Shown one piece after another: positions 1 to 5,549 of a stretch of DNA of 12,059 bases. Position 1 is the stretch's first letter. The number at the start of each line of letters is the position of its first letter. The notes below the pieces were generated by a model that was given only the letters and a program-made list of their open reading frames with translations, was not told where the DNA came from and did not search any database. Source of the stretch: Verrucomicrobiota bacterium. Lineage in GTDB: Bacteria; Verrucomicrobiota; Verrucomicrobiia; Methylacidiphilales; Verrucolacustridaceae. The DNA lies in assembly GCA_010024525.1 (NCBI GenBank), contig RGGS01000018.1, forward strand, positions 1 through 12,059. Direction: 5' to 3'. Made by a program: the position numbers and the translations under genes.

Positions 1-3
1 TGA

Positions 4-55
4 TTGAAAAACACATTTAATGTTAGATTATCTTTTTGTTTGCGGATATTATAAA
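4..55 (+). promoter_or_regulatory. Possible promoter region upstream of the hybrid sulfatase
   Basis: The first 60 bases contain only 15 G or C, far below the rest of the window, as expected for a promoter-bearing leader. A weak sigma70-like pair can be drawn: TTGAAA at 4-9 and GATTAT at 26-31 with a 16-base spacer. A second AT-rich candidate -10 lies at 47-55 (TATTATAAA) without a convincing -35. Neither pair is strong, and the window edge cuts off anything further upstream. Confidence 0.25.
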
Positions 56-69
56 TTCCGTTAAAACCA

Positions 70-76
70 AGAGAGG
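70..76 (+). promoter_or_regulatory. Shine-Dalgarno for the hybrid sulfatase ORF
   Basis: AGAGAGG ends nine bases before the ATG at 86. It is one of the clearest ribosome binding sites in the window and supports translation starting at 86, so that the unusual N-terminal extension would be made as protein. No comparable site precedes the sulfatase core at about 280-300. Confidence 0.6.
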
Positions 77-85
77 CAAAGACAA

Positions 86-1696
86 ATGAGCGATGCAGCA
101 ATGGTAGCGATGCAGGAAGCCAGAAAAGTCTTATTAGAAGAGAAGCAGAAAGGTCTGGCGACTAGAGAAGGTGCTATAGCACTAACTCAGTTGGAAACAG
201 CAATTTTGTGGAGAGAAAATGACCTGTTGACTCAGAACAGTCCTAATGCAGATATCGCCATCAAGAGTCAGGATCCGGCTCCGGATGCTGTCAAACATCT
301 GCTCCTGATCACCGCCGATGATCTCGGCATGCAACTGGGCTGCTACGGGTATCGGGGAGTGACCACGCCGAACCTCGACCGCCTGGCGGGGGAGGGGGTT
401 CGTTTCAACCGGGCTTATGTGACCGCGGCCTCGTGCAGCCCCTCCCGGGCCAGTCTGCTGACGGGGTTGTATCCGCACCAGAACGGACAACTGGGCCTGG
501 CCCATCTCGGTTCCTCGATGAGGCCGGGGCTGCCCAACCTGATCAGCCTGCTGAAGAAGCGGGGGTACCGGACCGGGCAGATCGGCAAGCTTCATGTCGA
601 GCCGGAAGGGGACTTTCCGTTCGACGACAAGAAAATCGACATTGAGCCCACGCGGGATCCGCAGGCGGTACGGTCCCTGTGCGAAAGGTTCCTGCGGGAC
701 TCCGGCGACCACCCTTTTTTCCTCTATCTGAATCTTTTTGATCCGCACAAGCCTTTCGCGCGCGACATTGCGGGCAGCCCGAAGGTCAAGCTCAGCCCCG
801 CCCAGGCGGGGGTGCTCCCCTTCATGGGCCAGGACACGAAGGAACTTCGGCAGGAGACGGCGGACTATCTGACCTGCGTGAACCGGTTGGACGAGATCAT
901 GGGCGGGGTCCTGGAGGTGCTGCGGGAACGAGGACTGGAAAAAGGCACCCTGGTTGTCTTTCTCAGCGACAACGGTCCGGAATTACCGCGGGGTAAGGTC
1001 ACCTGTTTTGAAGCGGGGACGCAGGTGCCGCTGCTGGTGCGCTGGACGGGAAGGTTCCGTCCCGGCGTACGGGAGGAGCTGGTGAGCACCATCGATCTGC
1101 TGCCCACTTTTCTTGCGCTGGCGAACGCCCCGGTGCCCGCCGGGTTGCCCGGCCGGTCGCTGGTGCCGCTGCTGGAGGGGCAAGCGGGTCCTTGGCGCGA
1201 AACGTTGGCCACGGAATTCAATTCGCACGAGCCGAGGATGATCAATCCCCAGCGCGCCCTGCGAGATGGAAGATACAAGCTGATCTTGACCCTGCTGAAG
1301 GATCCGGCCCTGAACTGGCCCGACGGGCTCACTCTGGAGAGCTACCGGAAAATCCAACCGGAAGCGGGGCGGGGGGAGTTTGTGGAGCTGTACGACCTAG
1401 AGAGCGACCCGGAGGAATTCAAGAACCTGGCCGGAACGCCCGGACTGAAGGAGGTGGAGGCGCGATTGCGGCGGGAGCTGGAAGAGTGGCGGCGGGAGAC
1501 GAAGGACCCGCTGCTGGATCCCGGGAACCTGCGTGCGTTCATCCGGGAAGGAGGCCAAGCGCTCGAGACCCAAGTGATCCTGAAGGAGCTGCATCGCAAA
1601 CAGGAGGAGGCCCGCAAGGCCGGTCAGCCGATTCCCAATACGGTGACTCCCGCGGAAATGGAGAAGCTCCGCTCGTTCAGCAGTCACAAGAAGTAA
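86..1696 (+). CDS. S1 family sulfatase, heparan-N-sulfatase-like, with Acb2/Tad1-like N-terminal extension
   Basis: Residues from about 66 onward form a type I sulfatase. Metal ligands are D78 and D79 (TADDLG). The formylglycine cysteine is C117 in CSPSR. K168 and H170 (GKLH), H221 (DPHKPF), D295 and N296 (LSDNG) and K304 complete the site. The signature ASCSPSRASLLTGLYPHQNG and the GKLHVEPEG..PF region resemble N-sulfoglucosamine sulfohydrolase (SGSH), so N- or O-desulfation of glucosamine-type sugars is a reasonable guess; the substrate is unproven. Odd: there is no signal peptide. Residues 1-60 are polar and helical, and residues 26-42 (TREGAIALTQLETAILW) resemble the small phage-type Acb2/Tad1 hairpin family. 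This part is AT-rich and uses TTA, ATA, CTA and AGA codons; GC is 24/60 at 181-240 against 40/60 at 361-420. The ATG at 86 is chosen for its Shine-Dalgarno. The gene converges on the minus-strand operon. It could be a true fusion, a recent recombination scar or an assembly chimera. Confidence 0.85.
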   Translation: MSDAAMVAMQEARKVLLEEKQKGLATREGAIALTQLETAILWRENDLLTQNSPNADIAIKSQDPAPDAVKHLLLITADDLGMQLGCYGYRGVTTPNLDRLAGEGVRFNRAYVTAASCSPSRASLLTGLYPHQNGQLGLAHLGSSMRPGLPNLISLLKKRGYRTGQIGKLHVEPEGDFPFDDKKIDIEPTRDPQAVRSLCERFLRDSGDHPFFLYLNLFDPHKPFARDIAGSPKVKLSPAQAGVLPFMGQDTKELRQETADYLTCVNRLDEIMGGVLEVLRERGLEKGTLVVFLSDNGPELPRGKVTCFEAGTQVPLLVRWTGRFRPGVREELVSTIDLLPTFLALANAPVPAGLPGRSLVPLLEGQAGPWRETLATEFNSHEPRMINPQRALRDGRYKLILTLLKDPALNWPDGLTLESYRKIQPEAGRGEFVELYDLESDPEEFKNLAGTPGLKEVEARLRRELEEWRRETKDPLLDPGNLRAFIREGGQALETQVILKELHRKQEEARKAGQPIPNTVTPAEMEKLRSFSSHKK

Positions 1697-1742
1697 CGCC
1701 AGGGAACGTCCCCAAGAGGGCGAAAGAGAACTAGGACAAGAC

Positions 1743-1892
1743 CTAGGTCAGGCCTAACAGGTCACGGGCGACCCAAGCGAACATAGAAGCGATGACCACC
1801 GCTTCCCCGAGTCCCCAGGCAAGAACCTCCACCTTCAGGATGAAGTTCCACGGGCCCTTGGCCCGCCACTTCTCCCAACTCTCAAGTGTTCC
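1743..1892 (-). pseudogene. 3' remnant of a small membrane-protein gene
   Basis: Downstream of the operon terminator, a reading frame of 49 residues runs to a TAG at 1745-1743. It reads like real protein: SWEKWRAKGPWNFILK followed by a Trp-rich hydrophobic stretch (about residues 19-48) that could span a membrane. The layout of a basic SWEK.RAKG head, an aromatic FIL motif and one or two hydrophobic segments recalls small uncharacterised bacterial membrane proteins, which usually start just before the SWEK motif. No ATG, GTG or TTG lies in frame near that point. The frame runs back through the T8 tract of the terminator into the sulfatase gene, where it is clearly a shadow. The start has therefore probably been lost. 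Moderate-to-low confidence; an unusual start or a chance frame cannot be excluded. Confidence 0.4.
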
Positions 1893-1919
1893 AAAAAAAA
1901 CGGTTACTCTGATGAACCG
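1893..1919 (-). terminator. Rho-independent terminator closing the minus-strand operon
   Basis: Read on the minus strand, CGGTT (1919-1915), a nine-base loop, AACCG (1905-1901) and then eight T residues (1900-1893). Flanking G-T wobble pairs can lengthen the short stem. The stem overlaps the last codons and the TAA stop (1906-1904) of the last operon gene. The stem is only five Watson-Crick pairs, so efficiency is uncertain, but the position and the uninterrupted T tract are right for an intrinsic terminator. Confidence 0.5.
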
Positions 1920-3358
1920 CCGCCGGATGAATCCTGGTCCGCGGCAGCTTTTTTCCCGCCGCCCGGGAGGAGACCGTGTTCGGAGAACAGGTTTTCGTGG
2001 TAGCGGTCTTTGCCCCCGGAGGAGGCCGGGAGACCGGGGGGCTTGAGTTCCGCCGCCCATGTCTCCAGGGATTTTTTCAGGCGGGCGACCAGCTCCGGTT
2101 TTTGGGAGGCGAGATTGCGGTCCGCGCTTTCCCCTTCGGGAGCGGTCACGTCGAAGAGCGCCGGGGGTTGATCGCCCACCAGGAGCAGCTTGTAGGGCAT
2201 CGCCAGCACCGCGGCCTGGCTCATCCAACGCCAGAACAACTCGCGGTGGGGTGCGGCGCTGTCTTTCCCGGTGACAAAAGGGGTGAGGTTAACGCCATCC
2301 AGGGCCGGGTCGGGCGGCAGCCCGGCGGCGGCCAGAGCCGTGGCGGCAAAGTCGAGGCTGATGACCGGCTGATCGTAAACGGTTCCGGCGGGCCAATGCC
2401 CGGGCCAGGTTCCGATGAACGGCGTGCGGATGCCCCCCTCGGACAGCATGCCTTTCTCCCCCTTCATCGGCAGGTTGAGGGAGCCGTCCCAGGCCTTACC
2501 CAGCGGGGCGCCGTTGTCGCCGACAAAAAAGATGAGAGTGTTTTTGTCCGCCCCCATGGCCTTGAGCTTCGCGCGGATTTGGCCGAGTCCTTCGTCCATC
2601 GCGGCGATCATGGCCAGGGCTTGGCGCCGCTCGAGCGGCAGGTTGGCCGGGGTCTGGGAAAACCAGGGCTCGGGCGATTCGAGCGGGACATGGGGGGCAT
2701 ACCAGGCGAGATAGAGGAGCCACGGTTCGCCGGGTGCGGCGGCGCGGCGGTCGAGGAAGGAGAGGGCGGCCTCGGTTTGTACCTGCACCCGAAAGCGGTC
2801 GTCGATGACGAGACGCGGGGCATCCGGGAACGGCTTGCCGTCGAGACGGTGGGAGGCGTAATAGCGCTTCATTTCGCCGCGGAAGTATTCGGCAAATCCC
2901 TGGTGCGGCGGCAGGTGATCCATCAGGACCTCGAATTTCTCACCCTTTTGTTTTTTGTCTTTCTTGTTGCCGGTGATGTCGAAATGGCTCTTGCCGACAA
3001 ATCCGCTGAGGTAGCCGGCGGGCTGGAGCAGCTCGGCGAGGGTTTTTTCCTCCAAGGGCAGCGGTCCCTTGTTGTTGTCCTCCACCCCGAAGCGCTGCTG
3101 GTAGCGGCCGGTGATGAGGCCGCAGCGCGAGGGCATGCACTGGGGCGCGGAAACATAGCCACGCGTGAAACGGATACCGTCTTTGGCCAACTGGTCGAGA
3201 TGGGGCGTGCGAATGTCCTGGTCCACGCCTTGAAGGGCAAGGTCGGCCCAGCCGTGATCGTCAGAGACGATCACGAGGATGTTGGGCTTGGGGGCCTCCG
3301 CGGCCCCGAGGAGGGTGAGGGATGAGCCGAGCAGGGTGGCCAGTATGAGTTTTCTCAT
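1904..3358 (-). CDS. Secreted S1 family sulfatase (CMPSR type), last gene of operon
   Basis: This 484-residue arylsulfatase-like enzyme hydrolyses sulfate esters, presumably on a polysaccharide or oligosaccharide outside the cytoplasm. A hydrophobic signal peptide covers about residues 1-21, ending GAAEA. Metal ligands are D33 and D34 (SDDHG), and the formylglycine cysteine is C74 in CMPSR, where the variable position is Met. K123 and H125 (GKSHF), H223 (APHVPL), D281 and N282 (GDNGAP) and K302 (KGEKG) complete the expected S1 active site. GKSHF replaces the commoner GKWHLG, so this is a different sulfatase type from the upstream gene. A Gly/Ser-rich tail follows the core. Start: the ATG overlaps the upstream TGA by four bases and has a good AAGGA site. 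The subfamily cannot be fixed by eye. Confidence 0.9.
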   Translation of the reverse strand: MRKLILATLLGSSLTLLGAAEAPKPNILVIVSDDHGWADLALQGVDQDIRTPHLDQLAKDGIRFTRGYVSAPQCMPSRCGLITGRYQQRFGVEDNNKGPLPLEEKTLAELLQPAGYLSGFVGKSHFDITGNKKDKKQKGEKFEVLMDHLPPHQGFAEYFRGEMKRYYASHRLDGKPFPDAPRLVIDDRFRVQVQTEAALSFLDRRAAAPGEPWLLYLAWYAPHVPLESPEPWFSQTPANLPLERRQALAMIAAMDEGLGQIRAKLKAMGADKNTLIFFVGDNGAPLGKAWDGSLNLPMKGEKGMLSEGGIRTPFIGTWPGHWPAGTVYDQPVISLDFAATALAAAGLPPDPALDGVNLTPFVTGKDSAAPHRELFWRWMSQAAVLAMPYKLLLVGDQPPALFDVTAPEGESADRNLASQKPELVARLKKSLETWAAELKPPGLPASSGGKDRYHENLFSEHGLLPGGGKKAAADQDSSGGGSSE

Positions 3359-4752
3359 GGTTTTTCCTTTTTGGATTTCTCTTTCGCGGGTTTGTCAGGT
3401 TTTGGGTCGTTGATCGGGGCTTTCATTTCGGCGTTCCACTTGTCCCAGGTGGCCTGCAACCGGAGGACGACCTCGGGATGTTGGGTGGAAAGATCGGTTG
3501 TTTCGGAGGGGTCCGCCTCCAGGTCAAAAAGCTGGGTGGACGGAGTCTTGCACTTGATCAGCTTCCATTTTCCCTCCCGCACGGCCAGCAAATCGCGATC
3601 GGCATAGCGCCAGTAAAGCGTGCGCTCGGGAAGATTTTTTTCCTTCCCTTCGAGGAGAGGAAGAAGATTCGCTCCATCCAACTGGGTCCCATCCAACGGG
3701 GCGGCGCCGGCCGCCGCCAACGCGGTGGGCAGGATGTCGAGGCTGATGACCGGCTGGTGGTTGGTTTGGCCACCCGGAATACGGCCTGGCCAGGAGACGA
3801 CAAAGGGCACCCGGATGCCGCCTTCCCAGACGAGGCCTTTACGACCGCGCAGGGGATCGTTGCGCGAGCCGTTGGCGGCCTTGTCGTCCTCTTTGCCGGC
3901 CTTGCCCTGGGAGGGTTCCGGCCCCGGTCCCACCGCCTCCGTGGTGGGGGCGCCGTTGTCGCTGAGGTAAAAAACAAGGGTGTCCTGTTCCAGGCCCAGG
4001 GCGCGCAGCTTTTCCATGACCATACCGACCCCCACGTCCTGGTCGTGCATCACCGCGAGGCACTTTTGCCGCAGCGGATCGGAGGAGGAAGGCCGGGTCA
4101 GGGTGGCGGACGCCTCGGTCGGCTCCAGGTCCACGTGCGGCTCGTGGAACGCGAGGTAGATGCACCACGGTTGGGACGCATGGGCCTGGATAAAATCCGC
4201 CGCGCGAAGGGCGAAGACCTGGGCGTTAAACGCCTGCGGGGAAGTGGCAGCTCCCGGAAACCCGAGAGTGCCGTCACGAACAGCCTTCTGGTATTCGCCG
4301 TAGCCGAAGGATTCGTCGAATCCACGGCTGACGGGGCGATGGGAGGGGAGGGCGTCGCCCAAGTGCCACTTGCCGTAGGCCGCGGTGGCGTAGCCGGCCG
4401 GACGGAGGTGTTCGGCCAGCGTCTTGGCCCCGGCCGTGAAGGCCGCCTGGGTGCAACCATTGTTTTCGTGCCCGAAGCGTTGTTGATAGCGCCCCGTGAG
4501 CAGGCCGGCGCGGGAGGGAGAGCACTGCGGTGCGGAGACGTAACCCTGGGAAAAGCTCACGCCAGCCTGCGCGAGCTTTTCCAGATTGGGCACGGTGAGA
4601 TCGCGGGCCGCGTGACCGGGCCAATCGGCATACCCCAGATCGTCGGCCAGAATGATCAGGATATTGGGTTTTCTGGCGGGTTGATTCTCCGCGTGGAGGG
4701 TGGCCAGCGGCGTGAGGACCAGGGCGGTGAGGAGGGTGAGGGTGGGTTTCAT
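3355..4752 (-). CDS. Secreted S1 family sulfatase (CSPSR type)
   Basis: This is a 465-residue sulfatase with a complete active site. Signal peptide about residues 1-21 (MKPTLTLL... ending LHA before EN). Metal ligands D37 and D38 (LADDLGYAD), formylglycine cysteine C77 in CSPSR, K128 and H130 (GKWHLG), H206 (HEPHVD), D265 and N266 (LSDNGAP) and K305 (GRKGLVWEGG). The GRYQQRFGHE motif after the cysteine is common in planctomycete and verrucomicrobial exo-sulfatases. An insertion rich in Gly, Lys, Asp and Pro (about 275-298) sits between the DNG motif and the catalytic lysine, and the C-terminus is a Lys/Glu/Pro tail. Its ATG overlaps the stop of the DUF1961 gene and its TGA overlaps the next ATG, so translation is probably coupled on both sides. 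The substrate is unknown. Confidence 0.92.
   Translation of the reverse strand: MKPTLTLLTALVLTPLATLHAENQPARKPNILIILADDLGYADWPGHAARDLTVPNLEKLAQAGVSFSQGYVSAPQCSPSRAGLLTGRYQQRFGHENNGCTQAAFTAGAKTLAEHLRPAGYATAAYGKWHLGDALPSHRPVSRGFDESFGYGEYQKAVRDGTLGFPGAATSPQAFNAQVFALRAADFIQAHASQPWCIYLAFHEPHVDLEPTEASATLTRPSSSDPLRQKCLAVMHDQDVGVGMVMEKLRALGLEQDTLVFYLSDNGAPTTEAVGPGPEPSQGKAGKEDDKAANGSRNDPLRGRKGLVWEGGIRVPFVVSWPGRIPGGQTNHQPVISLDILPTALAAAGAAPLDGTQLDGANLLPLLEGKEKNLPERTLYWRYADRDLLAVREGKWKLIKCKTPSTQLFDLEADPSETTDLSTQHPEVVLRLQATWDKWNAEMKAPINDPKPDKPAKEKSKKEKP
3365..3371 (-). promoter_or_regulatory. Shine-Dalgarno embedded in the upstream gene's Lys-rich tail
   Basis: On the minus strand AAAAAGGAAAAACC directly precedes the ATG at 3358. 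Its AAGGA core sits at a suitable distance from the start. The same bases encode the closing Lys-Lys-Glu-Lys-Pro residues of the upstream sulfatase, so ribosomes finishing that gene pass over the site just before the ATGA overlap. Confidence 0.55.
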
Positions 4753-5549
4753 GGGTTCAACGGCAAGACTTGGAGGTCATCGTATTCACAATGGGTGGTG
4801 TGGGCCATTTGTCGCAAGCCAATCCAGCCGGGGTGCGTCCAAACGGGACCGTGAGTCTTGCCGTCGTCGTCGAATGCGACTGCGATCACATCATTCACCA
4901 TGAGCTGGATGGTGCTGCCACGTTTGTAGAGGCGGATGGTTTGAAATGAATCGGCGGGCGCGGGCGACACCAGGTCTTTGCCGGTCGCGACGAGATGGAA
5001 GCCGGCATTTTTGCGCACGTTCGCGGTGCCGCGTTCGCCGGCCCAATAAGAGATGTGGTAGTTGTTCAGGTCGCCGCTGTGGTATTGCGCGAAGATGCCG
5101 GAGCGGGGCTTGAGCTTCGGGTCGAAAATGCTTTCGCCATGAATCCCGCGTGCATTGAAGAAGATGATGTTGAGACCGTGCTTGCGATCCTGCGGACGCA
5201 CTTTGAATTCCAGCAGGAAGTCGGCGGGCATCTCTTTGGCCAGCCAGCAGACGAGGTCGTTATCCGTCGCCCTTGGCTTCTCACCACCGGGGCGACTTTC
5301 AAGCACGAGCCTGCCGCTTGCGATACTCATGCGTTGGCCGCCTTCCAGCTTCCAATCTGCAAGGGCGGCTTCGTTGTCGAAGGTAGTGGCATAGACGGGA
5401 TGCGACCAATCGACATCGGTCGGCAGGAAACGCTGGCCGACGGAAGGATGCGGCGGCGGTTCCTTTTCTGCCGCTGCGGCAAGCGACGTGCTCCATGTGA
5501 GAGCTGCGACCATGCGCAAGCAGGCCGGGAGATGAATGAGCCGAATCAT
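4749..5549 (-). CDS. DUF1961 (YesU-like) family secreted protein
   Basis: This 266-residue protein has an N-terminal hydrophobic segment ending in a run of alanines (cleavage near residue 27). The body matches the DUF1961 pattern as I know it: NIIFFNARG at 127-135, a Gly-Glu-Ser/Phe-Asp-Pro stretch at 138-144, YHSGDLNNYHISYWAG at 156-171, R179-K180, and a terminal YDDLQV. The family includes Bacillus subtilis YesU, of concanavalin/galectin-like beta-sandwich fold, encoded in a rhamnogalacturonan-use cluster; its biochemical role was not firmly established to my knowledge. The many conserved polar and aromatic residues (H157, N162, N163, H165, Y168, W169) suggest a carbohydrate-binding or catalytic groove. 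It lies between a candidate lyase and a sulfatase with 4-nt overlaps on both sides, which implies work on the same glycan. No catalytic function is claimed. Confidence 0.8.
   Translation of the reverse strand: MIRLIHLPACLRMVAALTWSTSLAAAAEKEPPPHPSVGQRFLPTDVDWSHPVYATTFDNEAALADWKLEGGQRMSIASGRLVLESRPGGEKPRATDNDLVCWLAKEMPADFLLEFKVRPQDRKHGLNIIFFNARGIHGESIFDPKLKPRSGIFAQYHSGDLNNYHISYWAGERGTANVRKNAGFHLVATGKDLVSPAPADSFQTIRLYKRGSTIQLMVNDVIAVAFDDDGKTHGPVWTHPGWIGLRQMAHTTHCEYDDLQVLPLNP

Noticed and set aside
271..276. GGATCC (BamHI site) near the composition break, as a cloning scar
   Set aside because: GGATCC also occurs elsewhere in the window, for example near 655, 1301 and 1517, so this copy is not special.
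1731..1750. Palindromes around GACCTAGGTC as a terminator or site for the plus-strand gene
   Set aside because: The inverted repeats are short (five base pairs) and not followed by a T tract, so a terminator or binding site is not supported.
1976..3325. Long open frame (449 residues) on the plus strand opposite the CMPSR sulfatase
   Set aside because: It is the antisense shadow of a GC-rich gene. The minus strand carries a complete sulfatase active site with signal peptide, while the plus-strand product is Gly/Arg/Glu-rich without domain signals.
3478..4854. Long open frame (458 residues) on the plus strand opposite the CSPSR sulfatase
   Set aside because: Antisense shadow caused by third-position GC bias; no signal peptide or recognisable motif, and it crosses two well-supported minus-strand genes.
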